Of a stretch of 64,000 nt of DNA, positions 9,661-21,505 are shown piece by piece. Origin of the DNA: Chelonoidis abingdonii (Eukaryota; Chordata; Testudines; Testudinidae); NCBI RefSeq assembly GCF_003597395.2, contig NC_133773.1, positions 124,260,062-124,324,061 on the forward strand, written 5' to 3'. How positions within the stretch are numbered: the first letter of the stretch is position 1; every line of letters starts with the position of its first letter. A program made the position numbers and the translations under genes. The notes below the pieces were generated by a model, which searched no databases, was not told the origin of the DNA, and worked only from the letters and a program-made list of their open reading frames with translations.

Positions 9661-9956
9661 AGCTGGCATTTGGGGCAGGGGCAGGGGCAGCGTGTGGTGT
9701 CACCTGGCTGCTCCTATGCGTAGGAGCTGGATGGAGGCCATGCTGCTGCTTCCGGGAACTGCACGGAGACAAGACAGGGAGTGGTGATGAGCAGAGCTGC
9801 CAGAATCCCTTTTTGACCAGGCATTCTAGTTGAAAACTGGACACCTGGCAACCCTACGTGGGAACAGGAGCAGGCCCAGTATCCTTTGATCAGTATGCTC
9901 AGAACTGTAAATAACACAGCAGAGGAAATGATCCCACCCCAAGGAATCTGCTAGAG

Positions 9957-10342
9957 TAGCGTTTCTCAGACTGGGGTTTGCGGACCCCATACTCCAGAGG
10001 GTATGCTGATCAACTCCTCCCCTCCCTCCCTCAACTCCTCCGCCATCCCCACCCCCAGAGCCTCCTGCATGCAGAGGAACAGCTGTTCCTCAGAGCCTTC
10101 AGCAGTGCAGGAGGCGCTGGAAGGGAAGGGCAGGAGTGGGGACAGGGCATGCTCAGGGGAGGGAGTGGAAAGAGGCGGGGCAAGAGTGGAGTAGGGACAG
10201 GAAGAGGTGGGGTGAGATGGGGTCTTGAGGGAAGGGGTGAAGTGGGGGCATGGCCTGGGGATGAGCGGGGGTCTGGGGTTCCGTGAAAAATTTTAAATAA
10301 AAATGGGAGTCCGTGGGGTTGCTAAAGTTCTAGACAATGCTG
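9957..10342 (+). mobile_element. hAT-like MITE
   Basis: The left end tagcgtttctcagactgggg and the right end gctaaagttctagacaatgctg form decayed hAT-type termini (cagtgtttctcaa...ttgagaaccactg). The right part has aaaattttaaataaaaatgg, and the interior is G-rich without coding potential. No 8-bp target duplication can be seen. Confidence 0.6.
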
Positions 10343-12830
10343 CCCAGGTGCACAGGTCACTGGACAACCAATAGATGTTCCCCTCTCAAAGTGGGGCAGG
10401 AAATAGATTTTTTTAAAATGCCCTTCTGTGTATAGGCATTAACCGAAGAGGCCTCCTTTCCAAAGACCTGCCCCTATGGCTGAGAGAAGGTGGAAGGTCT
10501 GGATTCCTCCAAGCCAAGAACTGAGGGCTGAGATGCTTTCACTTTCATCTGGGAAACTTTGCCTTCATTACCCTCCTGACAGGATGGGTGCAGACAGCCT
10601 TAGGGAGGCCAGGTTACACTGCAGCCCCACAGGAATGTTTTGTGCAGCCCGCCTGTCAGCACAGGAAGCTGCACATGAACACATCCAGACAAGCACCTTT
10701 TCATTTAGGCTCTTAAACAAACCTCAGGGTAGGAGGGAGGGGAACCCTAAACCCCAACGCTACCCTTTCTTGCCCCCACCTCTTTGCTGACACATTATTA
10801 GCTTTTGTTGGTCCCTTTTCCCAGGAATACAAGGGGACTGGCAATTAAAGGTGTATTCTGACCAGCTTTCCCTAAGTGGTGCTTACAAGGTCCATTTGTT
10901 TAACCTCGTCACAGCAGCTTGACCCTGTCCTAAAGAACAAATCATTTTGAAACAATGCCCAAGTGTGGGACGGGAGCATGGCTTGGATCCTGTGCCGCCT
11001 CCTTTTATCATGTGCCCAAGGGTGGTTTCAGCACTTTAAAGAGAGGGAGAAGATATTTTTTGTACGTACCAGGAGAAATGTACTGTTACACAGAAATGTA
11101 CAAGATACACATTTTTATTCTTGCAGAACAAAGACTAGATCTATTGAATTAATAAGTGACTATTCAGCTGGGTCTGACACAAATCTAGAGATCCCACTGG
11201 CTTTAGTGGAGTTACATCAGTAGAGAATTTGGCCCATGTTGCTTGTGTTAAAGAAAATGAGAGAGCTCACCTCAAGTAGTTATCAAAAGAAAGCTACACC
11301 GGCATGGTTGTTCTGTCTTTTCTGATGCTGGTTTCCATGGGCAAACTTTAATATTCCATTGTTTATCTTAGACACTTGATAGATGGCTTAACAGCAAATT
11401 GATAATACTAATAGACTTGATATTACATAGTGACAATAGAGAAGTAAATGATACCGGTTGGGCTGCTTAGATCCTGTTAGATTTTAAATTTTATGGACTG
11501 GGGAAGGATACATTCAGCTATAAGAATCAATAAACACCTAACACGATTATTTTGATTGTACATGTTGATTCTTCTTCTGTTCCATACAAATGATCAGACG
11601 GAAAATTCAAAATAATTGAATAGCTAAAGCTGCTTTCAAATTAGATACCTTTTACAATGATGTTATTATCTGGAAGAGATCGAGAACAAAATAAGTTTCT
11701 AGTGATTTGTTGCAACTTCACTGCAAATACCAAAGAGTTAAAATTTTACCAATGAATTGAAAGAATAAATTATTCTGTTATGATCTGTTTACATAATTAA
11801 CTTTTTTTTTTTGGTAAGGTGAAATTTTAAAGATCCACATCAGGAGATAATTTATTTTCATGAGGTGATGATGTACAGGGTGACAGAGTGAATCTCAGTT
11901 GCTTAACGCAACCTGGGAATAGGATATGAATAGCAGGAATACAGGCTAAAAATCTTCTTTTAGAACACCCCAGAAGCTTTCATCTTTCTCTAGTTCAGTC
12001 AAATTGAAAACAGTTTTTGCAATGGATGGTGGTTTTAATTTTATTATAATGCATTTCAAGATTATCATTAACTTTCATCAAGTTTAAAAACCTGAATCAA
12101 AACAATGGACCAAATTGAACAGCGGACCTCAGCTGGTGTAAAATGGTGCCAAAGTGAAGTCAGTGGAGCTCTGCTTATTTACAAGGCTGAGGATTTGGCC
12201 CTTTTGTAGTATTTTGTGTTTATAGGTTCAGATTCCACTCCCCCTCCCACACACACACACATTTTCCAGATGAAAAAGTAAACAGTAACACAACTATTTC
12301 TGAGTAAAATGAAGCTAGTAAGAAATTGATTAGTTTGCACTGCCATCACATACTGGATCAATATTTTGATTTGAACAGTACTAATGCTCATAGAAATTGC
12401 TGAAATAGAGCAATTAAGGTTTGTCTCCTCAACATACGCAAGATAATGCAATTCATGTGTTCCCATCAGCATTTCCAAAACCAACTACTAATGCTGATAT
12501 ACATTGGACTTAAAACAAGTGCACAGTGATATCAGCTAATACAAAAACTATCACAAAGAGCCAGTTTAAATTTGGGTAGTGAAAATATATAGCCATCATC
12601 TCTACTGGGAACATATAAGGAATTGGGCATGGAGTCAGGAGGAGATTTCAGCAAGGTTAGATGATGTTGCCATCCCTCTTGAAATATCTTGTTACATTGG
12701 AGGAGTGTTATTTTTATCATTATTATACTTATTATTTTATTACAATAGTTCCTTGAAGATCCAATGAGCTATGTGTGTACAAGCATAAGAGTCCCTCCCT
12801 TGGTACAGCTTACAGTCTAAATACACAAAA
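10343..12830. other. Unassigned AT-rich stretch
   Basis: No gene found. Short sections near 11160-11235 and 12115-12200 look like worn copies of an old amniote repeat (caatgg/ccattg palindromes ending in atttggccc). The rest is unassigned. Confidence 0.4.
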
Positions 12831-13010
12831 AAAGACAAAGGACAAGAGACAAGCTCATTATTCCCATTTTACAAATGGAAAACTGAGGCACAGTGAGATT
12901 TACCTTTTACTCGCCCAAAGTCACAGAAGAAACATGTTGCAAAGCTGGAAATTGAACCCAGATCTCCTGAGTCCCAGTCTAGTACCTTATCTATAAAGCC
13001 ACCCATCTAT
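12775..13010 (-). mobile_element. MIR-type SINE (minus) with adjoining old repeat
   Basis: Reads, in reverse of MIR, attttacaaatggaaaactg then aggcacag, cgcccaaagtcacag and a B-box complement in ggaaattgaacccagatctc. Upstream, tacagcttacagtctaaata resembles another old amniote repeat unit seen again at about 26845 and 48690. Confidence 0.7.
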
Positions 13011-13900
13011 AGCAGCAGTATACCGGCATGATGAAATGTAATGTGCCTATCCAACACCAATTAACTCACTAGCATCAGTGGAGTTACTCCCGATTTCCCT
13101 TGTGTAAACCAGAATTAGGTCCTAGAATTTAATTTAATCTTATGCATCTTGCTGGAGAGTGAAATAAACAAACTTTGGTTAAAACAACATATTACAACAC
13201 AGAATGGAAAAATCTTAATCTATTACCCTCTGCCTCCAACCAGCCCAATTTAAATGTGCTCTTAATGTTTGAATTAGTCAATAACTAAATGAAGTTGTGA
13301 ATAATCTAATATATTACATGGGTGACAAGTGTCTAGAGGAGTTGCAGGGAATAAGGTTAGGAAAAAAAAGGCTGTGCTGCCTAGGGCACATTTTGTTTTT
13401 CACAATTCCACTGGAAACTAGGCCATTCCACAAATTTTGAGAGCTCAAGTAGATTTTGAAAAGGAAGCACAACTTTGGATTTTTAAAAATGTGCTGAGCC
13501 AGCAAAGATGCTGCTCATGCATTCCCTGGCTTGGCCAGGTCAATGTGGAACTGGGATGCCCTCTCAGAATTGCTGTCTTGTCCCTCAGAACACTGCAGTC
13601 ACAGCAAACAACTTCTGTATATGTTCTGTTCGTTCACACTGTTTGTTCACTAGTTATAGTCAGCATAAAGAACAAAAATCAAGGGCTTCCTTCAATAGCA
13701 CTAGTCCAACCATAATGGGCTTGTACAGGACGGTAAATTGAAGGAGAATTTATTCCAAATGTAGATATTTAAAAAGAATAACTGACTTATAAATTGACAT
13801 TTGATTGGCAATTAGCACTTTGTTGCATTTTCCCAAGATGTCCATAAATGGTGACTGAAGATACTGAAAATGGGCTTTCTTTCCTGCAGAAAATTCTTAC
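13011..13900. other. Unassigned stretch
   Basis: A worn amniote repeat may cover about 13020-13125 (catcagtggagttactcccg). Otherwise nothing is recognised. Confidence 0.35.
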
Positions 13901-14225
13901 ATTTAGACATTTGTTTTAATTTAAAAATAGGACAGAAAGTTAAAATATCAAAAGTTTTCATGGAAGAGTTCTGAAAAATGTCATTTTGGAAATGGTGAAA
14001 TGAAATTTTTTGACATTTTGGATCAAAATGAAACATTTTGTTTAGAAACGTCAACGTTTTGAAATGTTGATTCAAAATAGAAATGTTTCATTTTGATAGG
14101 TCAATTTGAAACACTTTGAATATCCCCATAATTTTTTTTGTCAAAAATCAAAATTTTCCTGCAAACATTTCTGATTTTTGACCCCCACAACTTATTTTTG
14201 TCTGTAAAATGTTTTAGTTGAAAAG
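13900..14225. repeat. AT-rich degenerate repeat (aaatgtttcattttga type)
   Basis: Repeated variants of gaaatg, aacattttg and tttcattttgat in both orientations, with several cattttg/caaaatg pairs. A simple, quickly drifting repeat without coding potential. Confidence 0.6.
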
Positions 14226-14706
14226 CTTTGACTAACTTTAATGGTGACAATGATGCCCTTTGCCCATGCACACACTATCTGGTTGCCCCCAAGCTCCTGG
14301 TCTCCTTCTTCTAATTCTGAAGGTGAAAGATATAGTAGGCTAGATGTGATGCCCTTTGATACCTGTGTGTGTAGGCTCTGCACTAAGTCCCTTGTAGCTT
14401 CCAGGGAATGGATGTGGGAAAATAGGGTGTAACCACTCAGGGTCAGAGCTGGAGCAGAGATACAGGGCCTCCACATGGATGGGCTAAGGCTCTGCACCTC
14501 CAGGCTATCATCACGGGTGAGGGAACAAAGTTCACCCTCAGTGGAGTAATTGGAAAACTCTCTGTAAGGGCATCCCAGAACGATCATCCCCTGCAATGGT
14601 TTTTAATGAGGGAGACCTTGATCTTACCCAAGGACACTAAGATGAGTAGAGGCCATTTATTATAACAATCACACAAAAGTATTTAAAATGTTTGTGTTTC
14701 AGAAGC
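14226..14706. other. Unassigned stretch
   Basis: One minus-strand frame of 134 codons is open here but resembles no known protein. Confidence 0.35.
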
Positions 14707-14718
14707 ACTGTTAAAAGT

Positions 14719-14923
14719 AAAAAGAACAGGAGTACTTGTGGCACCTTAGAGACTAACAAATTTATCTGAGCATAAGCTTTCATGGATGCTTCCTTGGATG
14801 CAGTGATGAAGTGGGCTGTAGCCCACGAAAGCCTGTACTCAGATAAATTTGTTAGTCTCTAAATTGCCACAAGTATTCCGGTTCTTTTTGCAGATACAGA
14901 TTAACACGGCTTCTACTCTGAAA
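14719..14923 (-). mobile_element. Fold-back element 2 (Penelope-end-like), with TSD
   Basis: Inverted copies of a sequence containing cttagagactaacaaattta and its complement, with a short central spacer. Here the right arm has the extra 33-base tail (14891-14923), so the element faces opposite to fold-back 1. Perfect 12-bp target duplication: actgttaaaagt at 14707-14718 and 14924-14935. The sequence is a subfamily distinct from fold-backs 1 and 3 (tacttgtggcaccttagaga against cctgtggcacctta). Confidence 0.85.
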
Positions 14924-15188
14924 ACTGTTAAAAGTGTCTCCCCGTGGGAAGCTCTTCTGTTTCACAAAGCTTCAACAATAGCTAGTTTGATGTAGTTAGT
15001 TATACAACTACAGACATGACCTGACATCCTCCCACAGATAAAATGTCAAAGGTTCTTTTAGCTCCCAGCCCAGCCCAGCCCAATAGACTTTCACCTTTAA
15101 CCATCATACTCAGATCTATAGCCCCTAAACTGCACATCACACACTGCACTTCACTACCTTATAGATCTTTACCTGTGGCCTGTGCAAC

Positions 15189-15312
15189 TAGGGTGACCAG
15201 ATGTCCTGATTTTATAGGGACAGTCCGAATATTTGGGGCTTTTTCTTCTATAGGCTCCTATTACTCCCCATTCCCTGTCCCGATTTTTCACATTTGCTAT
15301 CTGGTCAGTCTA
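15189..15312 (+). mobile_element. hAT-like MITE with perfect 8-bp TSD
   Basis: A 124-bp element with ends tagggtgaccagat and atctggtcagtcta, flanked on both sides by tgtgcaac (15181-15188, 15313-15320). Inside are tatagggacagtccgaatat and tattactccccattccctgt, typical of this reptile family. 8-bp duplication and inverted ends fit hAT. Confidence 0.85.
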
Positions 15313-15320
15313 TGTGCAAC

Positions 15321-15780
15321 CCACCCGTAGGCCCATTTCAGGCTGCAGGCCTTTTGAAAGTGGGATCACCTTCCCTACTACATTCCTCTCTCTTCCTGCA
15401 GCAGCCTTTGGGTATTCCACTTGATCCACCAGGAGCTCAATAAAAGCTCAACAGGAGGGCAGATGTACTACTTAAGCTAATAAATACTGCATTGTCACCA
15501 TTCTTAAGAGCCTAAAGTGCATTTAATAGCATTCTTTTTGCACATTCAACATGACAGTTCAATATGTATACGAGACAATCAAGCACACAATGCAAACATT
15601 CACACAGCAGATGTTTATTGCAGTAGAGTTTTAAGAAATCCCAGTGAACCTCACTGTTACTTTAGTGAAATATCATTGTGTTTTTACCGGAGCTCTAGCA
15701 TAGTCTAAGTACTTCACTGCTGTACAAGTGGATCTTCAAGAACTTACCACTCTCTCAGTCACAAAAAGTCCCTGGAGTGT
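15321..15780. other. Unassigned stretch between two hAT MITEs
   Basis: No gene or repeat recognised. Confidence 0.35.
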
Positions 15781-15788
15781 CTACTAGC

Positions 15789-16155
15789 CATAGGCGCTGA
15801 CTCCGTGGGTGCTCCGGGGCTGGAGCACCCACAGGAAAAAAATAGTGGGTGCTCAGCACCCACCATCAGCCCCATCAATCAGCTCCTCCCCCTCCACGCC
15901 AGCGCCTCCTGCCCACCAGTGATCAGCTATTCAGCAGCAGGCAGGAGCCAGAGTGAGGGGGAGGAGCAGGTGCAGGAAGAGGTGGACCGAGGGCAGGGCA
16001 TGCTCTGGGGAGGGAGCAGGAAGAGGATCAGGAAGAGCAGGATCAGGAAGATGTGGGATGAAGTAGGGCCTGGGGGGAAGGGGTGGGGTGAAGGCCGGGA
16101 CTGGGGTGAAGTAGGGGTTGAGCACCCTGGGGAAATTAGAAAGTGGGCACCTCTG
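15789..16155 (+). mobile_element. hAT-like MITE, cataggcgctgactccgtgg family, copy A
   Basis: A 367-bp element. It begins cataggcgctgactccgtgg, has a hairpin-forming ggtgctccggggctggagcacc, and ends near gtgggcacctctg. Flanks ctactagc (15781-15788) and ctactagt (16156-16163) match at 7 of 8 bases. The interior is AGG-rich and non-coding. Confidence 0.85.
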
Positions 16156-16163
16156 CTACTAGT

Positions 16164-16866
16164 GGCCACTTTTGAAAGATCTGAGAAGGACTGAGCTGCT
16201 TTCTTAAATGAGGAGGTTGCAGTACCTCTGATTATTTCATTTCCACCTCTAAATTATCCATGCCATATAGTTACATTTTCTTACCCTTTTGCAGAAGCCA
16301 TTGCCATCATCCCTGGGTAGGGAGATGTAGCTGGGGAATACAAATGAAAATATGGAGGATCAAGGATGAGAGAGCTACCATAATGCAAATGTTGGCTCTC
16401 TCAGTAACAGGATAATCTGACGAAAACAAATGGAAGCATATATGGTATTTAGAAACAAAGAAGAAACATGGTCCTTTTGATTCCGAAAATACTAGCTTAG
16501 TTTATTTAATATATTGTTATTTCTAATGCAGTGATTGAACATTAAATCCTTAGCATTGTTGGGTAAGCCTGCTAAATAATGAACTGCACTATCTCTTCTG
16601 AAATGTAACTAAGTCCTGTCCACTGGAATTGCATGACAATGGGGGTACCAGCCCAGAGATTTTCTAGGTGGATTAGGGAGTCCAAGAACATAAAATTCAT
16701 TGTATATAAAAAGATGGTGGGAGGATTTTCAGGTCACAACCAGCCTCCAGCTGCAGTAAAAAAGCAATTGCAGCTCAACATACCTGCACAGTTATGAATG
16801 TTTGGAAAAAAATTTGAGGGCACAGTTGTCCAAATAAACCAGGGCTCTGAAGGCTGCTCGGTGCTC
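16164..16866. other. Unassigned stretch
   Basis: Nothing recognised between the hAT MITE and the CR1 tail. Confidence 0.35.
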
Positions 16867-16869
16867 CAT

Positions 16870-17120
16870 TTAGAAGATAAGAATGGCTCCACTGGGTCAG
16901 ACCAATGGTCCATCTAGCTCAGTATCCTGTCTTCTGACAATGGTTGATGCCAAATGGTTCAGAGGGAATGAACAGAACTGGGGAATTACTGAGTGATCCA
17001 TCCCCTGTTGTCTAATTCCAGCATCTGGCAGTCAGAGGTTTCGGGACACCCAGAGCATGGGGTTGCATCTCTGACCATCTTGGCCAATAGCTATTGATGG
17101 ACCGAGCCTCCATCTGCTGG
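16870..17120 (-). mobile_element. CR1 3'-end fragment (minus)
   Basis: Contains ggctccactgggtcagacca, ggtccatctagctcagtatc, gggaatgaacagaac, gtgatccatcccctgt and agctattgatggacc. These belong to the 3' part of a widespread CR1 subfamily in reverse orientation. No open frame remains. Confidence 0.8.
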
Positions 17121-17149
17121 GAAGTTTATGTGCATCTGAGTGACTCTCA

Positions 17150-17283
17150 GGAAGGTTGGTCCAATGGTTACAGTGTTAACCTAGACTTTGGGAGGCTTTG
17201 GTTCAATTCCTTGCTCTATCACATGTTCCCTATGTGATCTGAGACACCAGTACTCTCTCTGTGGCTGTTTCCCATATGTCACT
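17150..17283 (+). mobile_element. MIR-type SINE (plus)
   Basis: A-box-like tggtccaatggttacagtg, B-box-like ggttcaattcc near 17201, then core and tail words tgctctatcacatg, tgtgatctgagac and ctctctgtggctgtttccc. The 3' part is cut by the LINE fragment that follows. Confidence 0.7.
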
Positions 17284-17519
17284 CACTCATGCCCATCACC
17301 TCAATCGGGGTATGGGCTGCCGACCACAGATCTCCAGAGTCTTCTATCCTGGGCCATTCGCTCTAGCTGGTTCCAGGTATAGCCCATTTTTTTGCTATCA
17401 GCCTGAAGGTCGCATCGCCAGGTGTTTCTTGGACAGCCTCTTTTCCGCTTGCCTTGGGGGTTCCACCGCAGTGCCTGTCTGGTGATGTTACTCCAGTCTG
17501 GTCTTGCTCCAAACCCCAC
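17270..17519 (-). mobile_element. RTE-type LINE C-terminal coding fragment (minus)
   Basis: Minus-strand codons give ITRQALRWNPQGKRKRGCPR, then NTWRCDLQADSKKMGYTWNQ and LERMAQDRRLWRSVVGS. This is the hallmark C-terminal tail of an RTE-like reverse transcriptase family (R-W-x-P-x-G-K-R-x-R-G-x-P, then W-x-x-L-E-x-x-A-Q-D-R-x-x-W). The fragment of about 70 codons is open. It starts and ends inside other sequence, so it is a truncated copy. Confidence 0.8.
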
Positions 17520-17529
17520 CTTGCACTCC

Positions 17530-18240
17530 TGAATTCCAGTATCAGACCACTAGGCCTGATGTTCTGGCACCAGCCACTAGGGAATGACCATACTCATTAA
17601 CTGGTTTTCTGATAGGTGTAGAGTATTCAGAATTAGCACTGTTTTTGGTATTGTTCTGTTGTAAATCTAATCCCTGACTAACATTATAAATTCATTCCAG
17701 CTTGAGGGAGATGTACCTATGCCTAGCTCTGATTTGAACTAGCAATGCTAGAAATAGAGTGTTGAAGCACTGCTTTTGGCTAGCTGCCCTAAGATCTAGT
17801 CTCCTACAGTCCTAACAGAAGAAAGAGAGTGGATAGTCAGTCGGTAGTACAGGACTAATGGTGCACTTCTATGGCCTTCTGAGCTAGCATAGTGCATCTG
17901 ACCTGGCGTCAAGGCCCTTATAAAAAGATCCACTAGAGTATTGTACAGTAGCCAAGACTATATAACTAAGCACAAAACAATGGTATGCATTATTGTAAGC
18001 TCTGGGATTGTGCCACCTGTATGGTGGAATAGTCCCAGTACTCCTTCTATGAGAGTCTAGTGCATGTGTGGGCTGCAGATGCCCTCTTTCCAGGACTGCC
18101 ATTGGCATGTGAGCTGAAACAAAACTCCTACTGTAGTCTTGTGTTTGACTACTTTTCTGAGTTTCTCCATGCCTTCCTATAAAACAACCCCAAAAGACCC
18201 ATGCTCTTCTAACGGCGCACCTCACTGAGCATCCAAAGTG
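17530..18240. other. Unassigned stretch
   Basis: No gene or repeat recognised with confidence. Confidence 0.35.
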
Positions 18241-18262
18241 CAGATTTTTAATACAGCCTTTG

Positions 18263-18685
18263 CACAGGTGCCAGCTTCCAACTTTGGCGCCAGTGGTGCT
18301 CACCCCACTCGCCCCAGACCTGCCCCATTCACCCCTTCCCCCACACCCCTACCTCTGCTCTGCTCTTTCTGTCCGCAACCCATGACCCCACTCCAACCCT
18401 TCCCCAAGGCCACACTCATGCCCCTCTCTTCTGCCCCACCACCAGCTCTCCCTGCCTCTTCCTATCCAGTTCTGCCTCTCCCTGGTGCACCCGTCCTCGG
18501 CTCCTCCCCTCTCTCCGCAGTGCAATCCTGCACACCAAAGAACAGTGATCCACAGCCAGCAGGTGGCACTGGAGGAGGGGGAGGAGTTGATTGGCAAAGG
18601 TGGGAGGCACTGGGGAGTGGAAGGGAGTCTTGACTGCTAACACCCACTAATTTTTTCTGTGGGGGGCACCAGCCCTGGCGCTATG
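18263..18685 (-). mobile_element. hAT-like MITE, cataggcgc family, copy B (minus)
   Basis: On the minus strand it begins catagcgccagggctggtgcc and contains aaaattagtgggtgttagca. It ends with gttggaagctggcacctgtg, the same design as copies A and C. Interior C/T-rich on the plus strand. The flanking 8 bases do not match well, so the target duplication has decayed. Confidence 0.7.
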
Positions 18686-21325
18686 GCCCTCTTGTGTTTT
18701 ACAATAATTTTGGTTTTTTGCAGTTTTTTCAGGCCAGATGACCTTAGAACTAAAATTTCACACTGATTAATCAGTATCCTTTGTAGCAACCTCACATGCT
18801 TGCTTGTCTGTACTATGTTTTGCACTATGAAATCAGTTTTGCTATATCAATACTTAAGCATTTTTGAAAATAAGAAGTATTGGTTGAACACAAACAGATA
18901 GTTTGCTGTAATCAATCTATACATCATCTGAGCTAGATCATGGCAGTAGTTGATCAATAGAGGAGTTTAAATATGGTTTAGAGCCTGAATCTGATATTCC
19001 TACATGTTTAACAGCATAAACAGATCAATGGGATATGATTGATCTCCATTGATATTTGCAGTTTTCAAACACAATTAAACCAATTTGGAGTACTGAAAAG
19101 CACTTGAAATAGACCACTGAGCACTACATTTATAATTTAAAGACTACTCAAAAAATTTAAATAGATCAATTGGTTGTTCAACAGTGTCAGTGTCGAGGGA
19201 AAAGGTGAAATCCATATACTGTTTATAAATGCAAACTAAAATTAAATAAAGGCCAAAAAAAACCCCTGAAAAAAAAAAAAATTCCCCCCCCCCCAAATGT
19301 CTTCCTTACACATTTTGCCCTATGCAATATTTTAGTATTTATGAACTACGGATGTCCAATTAAATTGTCATTAGTGCCTGTGCATGAAAAATGAGCTGAG
19401 TAGAATCAGGATTTGGAAATACTCTGTGCAGCTGCATAGCTGCTTTAAAAATATAAATGCTGCTGGGATATTTTGTTTAAAAAGAATAACTATCCGCTCC
19501 AAAGTAGGGTGCTTTTGAAACAATAGGCAATCTGGGGCTATTTGATATCCTGAAAAAAGTAGAAGTACAGGGAGTTTTTAGCTGGGTTTTTGTTTTGTTT
19601 TTGTTCTGCTAGACTCACTGGGAACTGTGGGCCAGAGCTGGTATAAATCAGTGTGAATGAAGTCCAGTGGGGCTGTGCTGATTTACATGAGCTGGAGGAA
19701 GTAGCCCAGGTCTCAGTGCAGTCAGGAAGGCTGACTTGGCAGAAAGGCTTATCCCCAAACGGGGAGGACTTGTGACGCCGTTTGCCCCACCAACATTCCG
19801 ACATTGCTGTGTTTATAGGACACATGGAGTTTAGGGGTCTGCACTTTTTGGCTATATACACTCCACAGTGTGATAGAAAGAGAGAGAGATTACTATGCTA
19901 ACAAGGAAATGCTGAGACTGGGCATCAGCTCTCAATAGTCTAAGTTGAGGATGAACCTATGGGAGACATAGGTTTGGTAATTTAATTTCCTGAGAATGTT
20001 AATGAAACTTAGAGAGGCCAAGGAGATTGTATGAAAGATTTAATGTAAGCCCTTTCTTTTTTGTGCCTCATGATAGATGAGCTAAAAGAAGATCTATTTG
20101 AAAGCTGGAAAAGATATTCCTTAACATCCACTACTGGGTTTCTTTCACCTTCCTCTTAACCTGCTGAATACTGGCCATTTGTGGAGTAAGGATTAGCTGC
20201 TTCCTGTACAGAGGGTCCTATGAATTGTGAATATATTCACAGAGTTTTTGTTCAGCTGTAAAATGTACTTGATATTGGCACTTGTGACCATCTAAATTGT
20301 ACCCAGACAAGGAGAGAAAATGGCCTCATGCTTCATTGTATTGGTCTCTCGCTTCCACAGATTCTCCGAAAATCCACGCTCCTAATCTTCCACTGGGCCT
20401 TTTGGGTCAGTGAATGTGAGAAGGGTGAGTGGGGTGTGGTAGCAATTTCCCCCTCTTAGGCTAGTGGCTATGCTAAATAACCCTGCACGTAATAACTGGG
20501 CTGGGAAAGGTGAGAGATGGGAGCAGCACCCACGGAATGGGAGGTTCCTTTCCCATGGCTTTGGCAGAGCTTGGAGACCACGAGTCTTGACTCCTCCACA
20601 GCATCCCAAACCCTTCCCACTGTTAAAGAAATTTTTCTGAAAACACCTCACAGTTTGTCAGTGTATGTCAGGGTACCAGTCTCACAAAAATATTTAAGCC
20701 CTTCAGACCCCAAAATACCTCTCAAGCTATTGTACTGTATAATGTGTATGCCTATAGACTGGCTGTCTTTTGTAATGTATAATTTCCAGGGAAGAGCTGC
20801 TGCTGTTATGGTATCAGAAAAAATCTTTCATCAAAGAAGCTGTCACAGGCTAAGATTAAGTGAGCCGGTGAGTGTTAACTCTGGATGTTCAACAACATAT
20901 TTGGATTGGCACTCAGCTTACCAATTGATGTCGCAAGAGTTGGCACAGTGAAAGGCTCAGCAATAGAATACCTTGGTAGTTTAACCTGAAGAAGCTATGG
21001 TGATGACTTATGGTGGTGCACAGTATTAATATTTTCCTTTTCTGTACTTCATCTAGAAGCAATAAGTGCTTATGGCGACTGGATGCAGGAAGGCTGTTTT
21101 ATCTCGAACTGACTCCATTAAAAAGAAAATAAAGTAAACATATCAGAATTTGTTCCCAAAAAGCTTTCATCAAAGCCTCCTGCCGTGGAACACTTTGTTG
21201 TCATTCACCTCTCTCTCCCACCTTCCACCCCACCCCCTGCCAGCTTTGCATTAATACACAATCTGTGGTATTGCTGCTTCCTCCTCAAAATACAGGATAT
21301 CCTGAACAAATTCCTAGGAGCTGCA
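18686..21325. other. Unassigned, mostly AT-rich stretch
   Basis: Holds an A-tract next to a C-tract (about 19255-19297). A worn amniote palindromic repeat lies near 19625-19710. A plus-strand frame of 144 codons (20517-20951) resembles no known protein. No gene is supported. Confidence 0.4.
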
Positions 21326-21330
21326 ATAAC

Positions 21331-21505
21331 AGATTAGACCAGTGGTCATTATCATTCATATAGTCCTGTCTCTGATGGAGTCAATATGAGACGCTTTAGG
21401 GGAAATGCAAAACCACTAGGGACTGTTATGAAATAAGCAGCAATAGAAAAAGTGCCTTCCTAACTCCCATCAGTTAGAGGTGGTTGGTACCACTGAAGCA
21501 TGGTC
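21331..21505 (-). mobile_element. Old CR1 3'-end fragment (minus)
   Basis: Words tagtcctgtctctgatggag, gaaatgcaaaaccac, cttcctaactcccatcagtt and ctgaagcatgg follow the reverse 3' region of an older CR1 subfamily. Strongly diverged. Confidence 0.6.

Larger units (their letters stand above)
8931..9855 (+). mobile_element. Non-autonomous DNA element with short inverted ends
   Basis: The left end aggttgccaa and the right end ggcaaccct form a short imperfect inverted terminus. Inside are a G-rich degenerate tandem region (9060-9500) and a perfect stem-loop (9617-9660). The right edge (actggacacctggcaaccct) matches a turtle repeat I recall. No coding capacity. Target duplication not clear, so the class stays open. 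Confidence 0.55.

Noticed and set aside
9211..9669. 152-codon Pro/Ser-rich frame on the minus strand
   Set aside because: It is the complement of the G-rich minisatellite, and all frames are open here because the repeat lacks stops.
20517..20951. 144-codon open frame on the plus strand
   Set aside because: Sequence resembles no protein family. It may be part of an unrecognised repeat, but I could not support it.
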